Shown in pieces: positions 1 to 13,140 of a stretch of 64,000 bases of DNA; position 1 is the stretch's first letter; each line of letters opens with the position of its first letter. The notes below the pieces were generated by a model that had not been told where the DNA came from, did no database searches, and worked only from the letters and a program-made list of their open reading frames with translations. Position numbers and translations under genes: made by a program. The stretch comes from Cololabis saira. Taxonomy: Eukaryota > Chordata > Actinopteri > Beloniformes > Belonidae. The stretch lies in NCBI RefSeq assembly GCF_033807715.1, contig NC_084592.1:23321501-23385500 (forward strand), read 5' to 3'.

Positions 1-265
1 AAAGAAAGAACAGCTTACACACATTAGGATTCAAAACTGATCACATTATGAACATAGTGCTCAACACATCACAAATGATTAGAAACCAAAAAATGATACT
101 GAACAAGTATTAACATTTTAAAACTATGACCACTTAGTTGGCTACAATATAATATTTTTGTAATTCATTGCCCCCCACGGAGCTGCCATTTTGATCGTTA
201 TCTCATCAATCCTGGACTTTTCCCTCCCAAAACAGTAGATGGCAGCATTGTCATGATAAACCTCT
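1..265. other. Upstream non-coding sequence, nothing recognised
   Basis: Mixed AT-rich sequence with no splice-bounded frame, no recognisable domain and no repeat family I can name. Short open frames on both strands are low complexity or lack any family resemblance. Confidence 0.5.
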
Positions 266-314
266 CTGCTGCTGCTGCTGCTGCTGATGATGGTGGTGAT
301 GATGATGATGATTT
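266..314. repeat. Compound trinucleotide microsatellite (CTG)7 then (GAT/GGT)n
   Basis: Seven uninterrupted CTG units run directly into GAT and GGT units. The frames across it would encode polyAla/polyAsp or polySer, but nothing supports translation: there are no flanking splice sites and no conserved sequence beyond the repeat. It is best read as a non-coding triplet repeat that is likely length-polymorphic. Confidence 0.85.
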
Positions 315-633
315 TACCATCCACATCAGCCTAATCGTGCAGCAGCAACGCTCAGTTAAGGTGGGATTAATAACTCCAGTAACGTCCTCTCCTTGCCTCA
401 TCCTTAGGTTTGACTTGACATGGTTGGCCTCGTTTGAACTTTTGACCGGCCTGTAATTTGCAGTGTAAGCGATCCAATTTACAACACCTTCACAAGGGCA
501 CATGCCGGCGATTATTCATCACTGCAGCGCTGGGGCCTCACATGGTACGATGGGTGCGTGTGTGGGGGGCTGTAGACAGAGTTATGAAGCAGACTTAAGA
601 TGCAAACTTAGGAGCATATGTGCACATACTACC

Positions 634-676
634 TTTTTTTTTTTTTTTTTTTTTTTAAAGGGGGGGGGGGGGGGGG
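634..676. repeat. Adjacent homopolymers T(23)-AAA-G(17)
   Basis: A run of 23 T is followed by AAA and then 17 G. The G run can form stacked G structures and is prone to polymerase slippage, so its exact length may be an assembly approximation. Confidence 0.85.
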
Positions 677-2467
677 TTGGGACAGAGGACACAACATAGC
701 ACATTATGACTGATAATAGACTCGACAAACATCAGGCAGTCGCCCTGTAGTGTGGTAGCCTACTAAAGTAAAAAAAAAAAAAAAAGAAAGGTGGGGAGAA
801 AGAAAAAGCATTATGCATCACCCTCACACTCATCTGGTGGTTTTTGGGGATTTGAGTAATTCCATCAGCACCCAGAGCAGAATTAGCCCGCCTCACTCAG
901 TGGACAGAGACCATTCGTCAGCAAACTCCGCAGTGAGATGCAACTCGATGGCAGTCAACATTCCCCCTAATGGGAAACAATTACACACTCAGTGGCTCCT
1001 TCAGGGACTTCTGATGAGACTCATTCACTGAGGAAATGGCCACGTAATCGTGTGTGTGTAATGCGCTAACGCTGCTTATTGCTCACTGAGTCAGAGTCAC
1101 ACACGCAGTCGGGGTTTCACTTCACTCTGCGGCCACTATCTGAGTCTGTTGACGGGAAAAACGTGGAATGAAAGTTGAATGTACAACATGAGCGCTCAGA
1201 ACAATATTTCTATTCTTGTGATTTTCTTTTTCTTTTTTTTTGGTTTACGTATGCACACAAATCTACCACAATGCCAAGTGATCTGTAACGCATCCTCTTT
1301 TTATGATTTATCCCCACTTGGACTAAACAGAAATTTCTCTTCCATGCATCAAGTACTCCTGATGTCATATTTTTGGCTTCATGTCTTTTTTACTCTGACC
1401 GACTCGAGAGCCTCTCTCACCACTCTTAAAACTTGGACTGATACTGTAGAAGCAATCTTTTTTCTGTCCTAAGTTTGACTGAATCCTAAAGAGTTCACTT
1501 GGCAGTTTCACCGAATGAAGTTGTTGAGCTGAGTTTATGCCCCCACCTAAATGATGTCAGGTCTCAGATTTTCTAAACACATACTTAAACATGATACTGG
1601 ATATATTTGCTTTTCATGCCTGGGTTGGAAAACTGTTGCAGAACAAATGTTGGCTTGTAAAAGTAATGATCCAAAATACTTTTACACAAACTTCTGCACC
1701 ATCTAAAACTGAAAAGCAAGCAAAACGTCCGTAAACAGGACGAGGAATGCTAATGCGATCAGTGTCACTGTCTTGGTGTCACGCCTGAAAAAACCTGTGC
1801 ACTGAGTGTAGTGCTCTGTAATTCTCAGGGAAATTAATCACATTAAATCTTTTGAGTTATCTGTCATCAGCATAAAATATGATCTCAGAAATAAAATAAA
1901 AAACACTGCTGATGTACAGTGTTTGCTGGCTGCACCGTGTCTAATAGCGTGAAGTTTGAATTCTACAGGGATAACTTACCGCTCCCTCTTCATTCCGCAG
2001 TAAAGACAACTCAGAACAGTTTGTTGTGGAAATAGTTACACTTAATCCCCGTTACATAACATTTCCTGATAAATTACTAATTATACATTAATTATGTCAA
2101 AAGTTCCTTTTTTAGCAGATGCAAATACAAGTCAACTGTTGTTTATTATTTTAATGGCACACGCTAATGTCGATTAAACGTGCTTAGTACCATTTTGGTT
2201 GATTAACACTAATTATTCACTGTTTTGGGCAAGATTTCTGTTTTATTTTTTTTATTAATTCCAAAAGCAGACTACAGTAATTTTTAAGGCATCACATCTG
2301 CTGTGTCGAGCAAGAGTGTTTGTAATCTACTTGTTAATTGAAAGAAAATCCAGAAGTGATTTAGTACCAAACCCCAATTAAACTGAAAAGCTTTTAATAA
2401 ACAGTGTAAAGTAAAAACATTTTTGGGGGGTGTTTTGTTTTAATAGTCTGTGTTATCAACTACATAA
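677..2467. other. Upstream non-coding sequence
   Basis: About 1.8 kb with a 16-base A run at 770-785 and otherwise unremarkable AT-rich sequence. The open frames at 813-1031 and 1179-1472 show no domain, contain homopolymer-encoded Phe runs and have no splice context. I see no gene here. Confidence 0.5.
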
Positions 2468-2510
2468 CCATCCATCCATCCATCCATCCATCCATCCATC
2501 CATCCATCCA
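2468..2510. repeat. (CCAT)n microsatellite
   Basis: About ten uninterrupted tetranucleotide units. Such GGAT/ATCC tracts often form the tails of teleost retroelement copies, but no retroelement body is recognisable beside this one. Confidence 0.9.
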
Positions 2511-3750
2511 CACAGGATATCAACAACAATAAACATTTTGGTGGAGTGTGACATGTAAGCATGCTTTTACATGCTTTTATTTCTAAAGTCTTGAATTGAA
2601 CACTTTTTTTATCTTCTTAAGAGAAAATACTCAGATGAAAACAGTTTTTGTTTAAAAATGGTCTAAATTTCCTTAGAAAAACCAAAGAAGAAGCGACTGT
2701 TGAAATGAATAATTATGAAGAGTATGAACCCATGGGGCCGGCTCCTGATTGAATTTTTATCAGTCAACATGTCAAACGACGTGTCATCGCTGTTTATCTT
2801 GGAAAACCTGCAGCCTGAGATTTCAACTGACATAATCAATGACAATCTATGCCTGAAAGTTCTCATTATTGCTATTTGCTCTTGTTTTTCCTGAATAAGT
2901 ATCTGTCTCGCACCCCCATCTGATCCAAAATGATTAGCAATTCTGTAAATACACCCTCAAACAGAGGAGTAGCTGCATTGTGAATTAAATAAAAGATGGA
3001 GCTGGGTTGTTAAAGTCATGTTTTTATTGAACTGTGTTCACAGCGATTAATGCATGCAGCCACATTGGTATTGATTTGGTATTCCAACACTGAATGAAAG
3101 GTCTGAAATACTCCGAGGTGTTGTCGCGTAGTTCTTTCGTTCCTCGTAAAAAAAGATCAGCGCTATCAATTTAACAAACCTTTCTTCAAAAGTAACAGGT
3201 TTTTGCAGCTCAAGCAACCGAGAAATCCAAATCTGTTTTCATTGTTTAGTGTTTTTTCTTTATTCCAAGAATTTCCCTTGTGTTGTCTGAGAAAAACAGG
3301 CACACTCAACAACATGAAAGAGGACCTGCAGCGTTATCTGTCATCAGAGAGTTCTTATATGAAATAACAGTCACTTTGGTCTAGTTCAGAAAGGCTTTCA
3401 CCTGTCTACTGCTGAGACTTCTTTTTATTTACTGGATGTGGCAATTGTAACATAGGCTCACACGCACATATATGTAATTGTAATTTTCTCCAGGGCCATA
3501 TATTGTGCCTCCAAAAACCAGTCATTTTTTTCTTTCCATTAAATATGCATTGTATATATTGCATAAATGTGTGCTGTGACTGTAAGACATGCCTAATTAA
3601 GATATAGTGTTTGAGGGGCTAATGAGGCTTTCAAACATGGTTCAGTTGTTGTTTTCTTTCTTTTCTTTTTTCTTTTTGTTGTTATTCAGTCCTTAGCCTT
3701 TATTTTAAAAGAATCTTATATAACAATCAGAAACAGCTAATGAAAAAGCC
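2511..3750. other. Upstream non-coding sequence, nothing recognised
   Basis: AT-rich DNA with short T-rich pyrimidine tracts (for example 3645-3680). The reverse-strand frame at 2663-2866 has no recognisable domain. Confidence 0.5.
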
Positions 3751-4420
3751 ATCACCTGCTAGCATCGGAATAGGAAATGCTTTTCTGGCCTAAACTTCTT
3801 TCATCGCTGCAACATGTGGCTCGGACAGTTTATCATACTGAAGGTTTATCTAAGTGTGGGGGAGAAGCGCTATGCTGCAGGGAGAGATTGCCTTTACTTG
3901 CACGGCACCACCAGAGCAAAACAATGTGCCGCATGATAAAAAATTGCTTCATAACTCTCACATTGTGTGTCTGGCATCATTATGAGGCACAATAGCCTCT
4001 GGAGGGCCTGGCTTTTATTGGTGTGCCTCTTGCAGCAGCAAAGTCTCATCCATTAAACAAATCAGGGGGTTATGTATTAGATTAGCTGTACAGCAGGCGC
4101 TAGGGAACAGCAAGAGGAACACATGAAACCACGTCTTATTCGCTCTCATAATCCCTGGAATAAATTACCTAATTGACAGCATTAGGCTGATACTGTCAAA
4201 AGGGTGCTTCTTAAAGAGTAATGCATAATGAAAATACACAACGTTGCTAAATTGCATTTTTGGTATTAAAAATGATAAACGGCAGCCATTTGGGGCATAT
4301 TTAGAGTGAAGCCTCTTCTCATTGCAAGCTGCCAGATCTCATTTCTCCATATTTCTTAATAAATTTCTGGTGTCAGTGATATTAAAAGCTCATTTCTGCT
4401 GAGGAATATTTAATAAAGCG
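3751..4420. promoter_or_regulatory. Possible conserved non-coding element
   Basis: This block differs in texture from its flanks: no simple repeats, balanced composition, and several homeodomain-type cores such as CTAATTGA and ATTAAAC together with ATGCATAATG-like octamer sequence near 4220. That style is typical of vertebrate developmental enhancers. The call is inference from appearance only. It would need alignment to other fish genomes, and it could equally be ordinary intergenic DNA. Confidence 0.25.
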
Positions 4421-5029
4421 TCTGTGTGATAGGAAGCCAATGTCAAACAGAGAGTCAGGAAACTAGTTGGTGGCAGCTTGAATTGCCCGCCCTCCCCCCC
4501 ACTGCGGCACTCTCTGGCCCCATGACCTGCATGACGAGAACGGGACTGCCCCCCACTGGTGAAGGGTCAACATTGCAGCAGAGGTTCAAGAGGTACCCCT
4601 CACACTTCAGTGCACTATTCATACGGTACCCAACAACGGGGCCTTTTGACTTTGCTCAAAGTGAAAAGTGAATTTGACTACGCATCCTGTTTTGCAAAAG
4701 TGCTGGGTACACTTGGTTCAGGGAAGTTCAGCTCAGAGCTCCAGTATCAGAAACGGAGCGGGTGAGCGATATACCTCGCTATTAGAGCAAAGCAAAGTAC
4801 CAGATGATCTCAGGGGAGGAGTGACCTGCCAACAGCAAAGAGAGGGATGTTTATGGGATTGAGTGGATTACTGCCCAGGCATATACTTTGATGCCATGGA
4901 AAATTAAAGGGGAGTTAACCTGCCTCCTCCAGGGATAATAAAGCTTACCAGCAGTCAATTTTAGATTATACAGATTTTTTTCTTTTCTTCTTTAATGAAT
5001 ATCAATTAAATTGTCTCATATGTCTCTGC
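4421..5029. other. Upstream non-coding sequence, nothing recognised
   Basis: Three overlapping short plus-strand frames (4426-4862) are open, but they show no domain and no splice sites and are not mutually consistent. Somewhat higher GC around 4480-4800 explains the open frames. Confidence 0.4.
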
Positions 5030-5175
5030 GTGGCCTTGTGATGGACTGATGACATGCCCAGAGTGTATAACACCTCTTGCCCAGTGAGAACTGGAACAGG
5101 CTCCAACCCACCCACAACTCTGAAGACAATCCAACCAGTGTGGAACATGGATGGATGGATGGAATGATGGATGGT
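5030..5175 (+). repeat. Old teleost interspersed repeat ending in (GGAT)n
   Basis: The sequence follows the layout of a very common fish repeat: a segment reading like 'GTGATGGACTG...GCCCAG', then 'GAACTGGAACAGGCTCCAAC', then a GGATGGATGG tail. Related degraded copies lie at 16318-16472 (reverse orientation) and 40607-40700. The family is recognised by pattern; its exact class (LINE tail or SINE) is not certain from sequence alone. Confidence 0.6.
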
Positions 5176-5668
5176 TGCCAGAAGAATAGAGCTTCTTAAG
5201 GGGTTTGTAAACAGATTAAAGCACTAGTTCCTTAAGCAAATGTGTTTTCCCAGCAGAAGGCAGGAGTCCAGCGCTTTTGGTTGGCATAACCAAGCAGAAA
5301 TTCTTATGAGCTAGATTTTTACCACCTAAAAAAACATATATTTTCTGTTATGAGCTGTTTCAGATGGTCAAAAGTGGCTCCTCTGGGCCCCTTTTCTAAC
5401 GAGTTGTTGACGTGGCTGCCCAGAATTCCTCCTTAGTCCTTCAAACTGAAAGTGTTGCAACCACTAATATTGCAGGTAAGACACTAATTTCTCATTAATA
5501 GCTCACACCAGCGCACTTCAAATAAAAATAATACAAAATTAAAAATTAAAACCTAGAGGAGAAAGAAAATCTGTCTCTAAACACCAAAGATTGAAGGCTT
5601 GTCTGAATTCAACTTCAAGGGTAGATATTATGAAAAGACATGTGTTTATAAGCATACAGTATTAAAGT
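5176..5668. other. Upstream non-coding sequence, nothing recognised
   Basis: AT-rich non-coding DNA without a recognisable family or convincing open frame. Confidence 0.5.
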
Positions 5669-5724
5669 CACTTTGTATTTACAAAGTGAGGTGCTTACTG
5701 GATATATTATTCAGTAAGCACCTC
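5669..5724. repeat. Two adjoining perfect inverted repeats (hairpins)
   Basis: The first arms are CACTTTGTA (5669-5677) and TACAAAGTG (5680-5688) with a 2-nt loop. The second arms are GAGGTGCTTACTG (5688-5700) and CAGTAAGCACCTC (5712-5724) with an 11-nt loop. Base 5688 belongs to both. The second stem has 13 perfect pairs. No transposon body or target duplication is obvious. It is shorter than a usual pre-miRNA stem. Confidence 0.8.
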
Positions 5725-6728
5725 AAAGGATAGTAAAACTGCACTCCCTCAAACCAGCTGCAATGAACAGAGGTGTACAGACATGGATGAAAAGGGAGCT
5801 GTTGTACTCTATGAATGTGGTGTTTTGACCAAAACATGCCATTAAGCCCTCAGGAAATTGAAAAATGGGCATAACATATCTCCTTTAACACTGGATATGC
5901 ATTGCTTTAAAAGGAGTGTTAACACATGAATTAAAATAATTTAATTTCCCTGGTCTATGTATCCAGGATAATGCAATTTTTGCTGTAATTAAGTGGATGA
6001 CTGGAACAGAGAATAATTTCAAAACCATTTGTAAATGTGTTGCTGTGCCTTACTGATAACAAGTCTAATACTAATAGCACTGGGTCTTTCAAGCTTTTCT
6101 CACACTTTGGTTAGACTTTAGTGTGTAATTAATTGTATGTGAAGAAAACTTAAAGGGGTGGTGGCGTGGGGGCATGGGGCAGGTCGAGGGTGTCCAGATG
6201 TGTGCACATCTTGCAACTCCAGGAGGCTTTCGACCCGCTTCCTGAAGTGTCAAAGCAGGCAGAGGCAGGTGAAAGAGACAAACTTTTGTCGCATTGTTTC
6301 CATTATTCTCTTCATTATTTTTCTTTGTCACTGCAAGGTCACAACTTTTAAAACTATTATAAATTGCTCATGGGAGCTTAGCAATACCGCTATCTAAACT
6401 TTTCTATTGCATTTTATTTGTGTCATTTACATCAAGACCTCTCAGGCAGAGGGATTGTCTTCCAGATGGAAATATATTGGCTCCAAAATGTGCAGTCTGA
6501 TAACTGTAGAAATATGGAAATCATTGCTAAAGAAAATTATGATGGAAAAAAATGTGATATACTTAATTTGTTCAATAAAAAAACGGGTTAATACAGATTA
6601 ATAAGGAGCAAGCAAAAATACGTTTTAAAAAACCGTATTGTTCCATATAGGCACCACTATCACTACATTGCTCAAGTTCAGTGCTGGGTGTTTCAAACTG
6701 ACACCTCCAAAATTAAACCAGATGTTAT
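5725..6728. other. Upstream non-coding sequence before the promoter
   Basis: About 1 kb, AT-rich to roughly 6700 and then becoming CpG-richer. Open frames at 6089-6397 on both strands have no domain. I see nothing supportable as a gene. Confidence 0.5.
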
Positions 6729-6777
6729 CCAATGCGGATAAGATCTTCCAATTGCGCACGACGAGGCACCTATAAGC
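6729..6777 (+). promoter_or_regulatory. Putative core promoter: two CCAAT boxes and a TATA-like box
   Basis: CCAAT occurs at 6729-6733 and 6748-6752, followed by TATAAGC at 6771-6777 in an increasingly CpG-rich context. The spacing fits a transcription start near 6800, giving a leader of about 560 nt before the exon 1 start codon. Alternatively the start lies further downstream, using the CCAAT boxes at 6906 and 6968. Only cap-site data could separate these. Confidence 0.4.
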
Positions 6778-6905
6778 GCTGGTCATTTCCACTTCACTTA
6801 TGAGAACTATGAATCCTTCTGGTAGAATGTGTCTCCGCTGGTTTCAGTGTGACAGGTGCAACAGAGCCGATGCGCGCATTCAGGAGGTTTTGGCATCCGC
6901 CTCGA

Positions 6906-6972
6906 CCAATGGCAGGGCGCACCGAGCCGTGGCCGGCGGGGTTCGGCCTGACCGACGGGCACCTGTGCCAAT
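6906..6972 (+). promoter_or_regulatory. Second pair of CCAAT boxes (possible NF-Y sites)
   Basis: ACCAATGG (CCAAT at 6906-6910) and GCCAATCA (CCAAT at 6968-6972) are good matches to the NF-Y core and lie 62 bp apart in CpG-rich DNA. They could serve an alternative start near 7030-7060 or sit within the leader of a transcript starting near 6800. Confidence 0.35.
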
Positions 6973-7063
6973 CACGACGCCTCGTAGGAGGAGTTCAGGG
7001 ACTCGGAGGTGTGTCTGGAGAACGCGAGTCTGCAGCTGCACATTGTGTCTAAGTCGCGGAGTA

Positions 7064-7072
7064 ATGGCATGA
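7064..7072 (+). other. Minimal upstream ORF (Met-Ala-stop)
   Basis: ATG GCA TGA lies about 290 nt upstream of the main start codon in the inferred leader. Such very short upstream ORFs can reduce initiation at the main start. Relevance depends on the transcript starting upstream of this point and the segment not being spliced out. Confidence 0.4.
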
Positions 7073-7324
7073 GTTACACTACTTAGCCAAGCTTTTCAAG
7101 AGCGTGAGTTGGAAACTAATATATCCGAACGTTTCTACTTGCACTGCCAGACACAATTTAGACTCCCGAGGCTTCAGAGAGACGAGGCAAAAAAGGACCG
7201 TATAGGGCAAACTGTGAAGTCACTGAAAAGCAGCCAAAGTCCCCAAAACTCGCAAGGCTGAGGCGCCTTCAAACGCACACGACGCATCCTTTTGGCTGTT
7301 TCACGGAGAGTTACACCGTTGGAC

Positions 7325-7330
7325 ATGTGA
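7325..7330 (+). other. Start-stop element ATGTGA in the leader
   Basis: An ATG is followed immediately by TGA, 31 nt upstream of the stop-free exon 1 start. Start-stop elements are a known class of minimal upstream ORF that stall initiating ribosomes without making a peptide. Here it sits inside any plausible leader of the gene. Confidence 0.5.
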
Positions 7331-7360
7331 ATTTAAAGGAGATACCTGCCCAGCACAACG

Positions 7361-7439
7361 ATGAAACCAACGACTGCCCTGTGCTGCTTCGGCTTTCTCC
7401 TGATAAGCCTCTTATTTGGGTTCGGCTCTTCACAGTCAG
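7361..7439 (+). CDS. First coding exon of a secreted or membrane protein (signal peptide), gene not identified
   Basis: The start ATG at 7361 has A at -3 and G at -1, a good initiation context. The exon encodes 26 residues: a short polar start (MKPTT), a hydrophobic core (ALCCFGFLLISLLFGFG) and a small-residue end (SSQS) suited to signal-peptidase cleavage. The frame is then cut by CAG|GTGAGT, a near-ideal splice donor, after one base of the next codon (phase 1). Signal-peptide exons followed by a phase 1 intron are typical of vertebrate receptors, adhesion molecules and other modular extracellular proteins; this is family knowledge, not proof. The exon is partial: the mature protein is encoded beyond the window or in an exon I could not recognise. 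I cannot name the gene from 26 signal-peptide residues. CpG-rich promoter DNA upstream supports a real first exon. Confidence 0.75.
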
Positions 7440-7445
7440 GTGAGT
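7440..7445 (+). other. Splice donor of intron 1
   Basis: GTGAGT follows TCAG directly and matches the vertebrate donor consensus at all six intron positions. Read-through would continue into non-conserved sequence with stops, supporting splicing here. No acceptor with a recognisable coding exon follows in the window, so the intron would be at least 56.5 kb. Confidence 0.75.
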
Positions 7446-9180
7446 GAAATCCAAACACCTGTCCTCCGTTGGAGCTGGTCGGTGCGCGTAAAGCGCAAAA
7501 CTGTCCCCAGACCACACTTTCCCACATCTTTTCTCTGTCTTTTCTGCGCGTGATACAGCGCTGCTGTGTCAGACACATCCATTCCGCTTATACTATTGTC
7601 ATTTCCACCCTCTACCCTTGATATCGTTAACAATCTGCACAATCTTGTCCCTGTGGACTGAAGCGCAGGTTTGGTTTGGAGCAGTGAGCTCCGTCTGATC
7701 TAAACTGAACCCGCAGAGTGACTTGCTCCGTCTCCTTCTAGCACAGAGCGGCACTGTTGAATCTGGAGAGGAAGGGGAGCGCATTTGATGTCCACCACAT
7801 GCATCCTGTAGGTAGAGTGGAGATCAACAAACACAGCTGTGAGTGACAGCTACTCCTTCTGTCCTCCATCTGGATGGACGGACGTCAAATGCGCAACGGT
7901 CCTCTAAAGTTGCTCGTAAACTCTGTCTCCGATAAAAAAAAAAAAGGTGCGACAATATGTTTTTGTTCTGAATCAGCGGGTTGTGTCAAACAGTTTTACG
8001 TCCCGCTTGTTCAAACTTAACTCCTGCAGACTGTGGTTATGTGCTGATGTGCGTAATTCTGTCACTCGTGCAAACGGCGATATAGGCCACGGGCATCCAT
8101 CCATGCGTATTCTGTAAACAGATGCACAGCAAAGCGCACTGAAATGAGATTTCTCCAGGGTTTTTTTTCCCCCCAGCGCATCCCCTCTGGGACTGTGTGG
8201 ACCTCAGCTTGAGAAGCGACGCCGAAAGTGTCGGCACTGTGTGCGTGCTCGGTGTAGTGGCGCTCTTTACGCACAGGGCGGCATAGGTGCGCTCGGTGTG
8301 TGCGCCTCATGGATGGAATAAACAACATCCCATCATCACGCTCATTATGCGTTATCACCTTCAGGCGAAACAAAATCGACCAGAATGCGTCTTTGATATT
8401 TGTGAATCAACTGTGACTACATATTTAGTATTATTTTCGCCTTATGCGAGTAATTAGGGTAATATAAAAAAACGCACGTGTCCAAATATAAGAGTTTAAT
8501 GTAACACCGAAGCTGTAGTAATAGTGAGATAATTCCACGTGACCCATCCATAATGGTTCTTGGAAACGTGTGTTATTGTTTACCTGCACCTGTTTACGTC
8601 AGTGCTTCCAAATCTTAAGCTAATTTAAACTTTTCAATCATAATCATTACTGCTTGTTTGGAAAAAAAAAGGAAAAAAAAGTTGGGATTCTTATATCTAA
8701 ACCAATCTTAAAGGCCCATCAACGTGTTTCTAAAACGTCTCAAGGGTCTGAATTAAGAGGTTGGATGAATATTGCAGGAGTAAATATTCGCAACTTCCCC
8801 TGAGCAAAAAGTGAACTTTTACACATTTCGGTGTACAAATAAAAAACGACTTATTTTAGAAGGAAAAGAGGAAAGAAATGCCGGATCTTGGTGGGTCTGC
8901 TGTACGGAGCAGGGGGAACAGCACGCGGACAACACTTTTTTTTCTGAGTGTTTTTCACACCCACGGAATCTAGACCCACTAGTAGAGCTCTAAATCGCAA
9001 GCAAAAGCTGCAGACAAACGGAGAAAGAGCGGATTATGCGAATATCGGTGTGAAAAATGGCATAAACGCGGATTAACTTCAGCCATTTGAAAAGGAAGGA
9101 ACCCCGAGCGCGCAATTGTGTGTAAACTGTGCACGTGTGCGCGCGAACGAGTTGTCTGCGTTGTATGGAGCGCAGACACA
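7446..9180. other. 5' part of intron 1, CpG-rich
   Basis: This stretch retains many CpG sites and includes clusters of GCGC, for example 9110-9150 and 8225-8290. Several short open frames exist on the reverse strand (7311-7784, 8037-8373), but they are GC-driven, overlap each other and show no domain. Enhancer or alternative promoter function is possible but not shown. Confidence 0.5.
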
Positions 9181-12650
<3,470 letters not shown>

Positions 12651-13140
12651 TGCGGATGTCGGGGAGCGTGAAGGCACCATGTATGTCTGTCAATTCGCGG
12701 GGCTTCTGATCCTCTTTGTTGCTGCAACTCTTCTTACAATAAGCCCGTCTATCCGCCGCATCCCGCCGGAGGGCTGCAGGAGGCTTTCAGGCACCGACCC
12801 CTTTGACAAGCACCATTTGAAAATTTCAGAATGCTGTGACAAAGGGTGTGTAAGACGTACATGCACTGCCGTTTATGTGTGAGTCGACTGTGTCCGTCTC
12901 TGCGTTTGAAGGCTTGGTGGGAAGGATAGAGAGTGACTGACAGACTAAGCAAGCTCCAAAGACTCTTGTGTCTGCTTGTTCCTCTTCCTCCGCCCACCCT
13001 CTCCCTTCATCTGTGGCTTTGTAAGCCTCCACATAATGTGGGAGCATTAAAATGACAATGGAAATTATGGCTAATCTTTGTTAAGACACACTCATTACCG
13101 GCATGCTTTTGAATGAGAGTCTGACGATAAGAGCCGGTCT
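12651..13140. other. Intron 1 segment with a short secreted-like frame and a possible conserved block
   Basis: The plus frame 12679-12882 begins ATG in a good context and predicts a hydrophobic N-terminus followed by a Cys-rich tail; it is discussed as a lead rather than annotated as a gene. At 13020-13090 the sequence resembles vertebrate conserved non-coding DNA (ATTATGGCTAAT-type cores) and is free of repeats. Confidence 0.25.

Larger units (their letters stand above)
6740..7440. promoter_or_regulatory. CpG-rich promoter/first-exon region
   Basis: CpG dinucleotides are dense here compared with almost all of the remaining window (for example around 6880-7000 and 7240-7300). That is expected of an unmethylated vertebrate promoter. 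It encloses the leader and the signal-peptide exon, and CpG richness continues raggedly to about 9180. Confidence 0.6.

Noticed and set aside
6800..7072. 90-residue frame in the CpG-rich leader
   Set aside because: Arg-rich translation typical of GC-rich leader DNA, with no domain; the signal-peptide exon downstream is the better coding start.
7311..7784. Overlapping reverse frames opposite exon 1
   Set aside because: They lie antisense to the splice donor region in CpG-rich DNA and are mutually overlapping shadows.
12679..12882. Calling the short Cys-rich frame an insulin/relaxin family gene
   Set aside because: The last A-chain cysteine and a B chain with its cysteines are absent; one CC-x3-C match is not enough.
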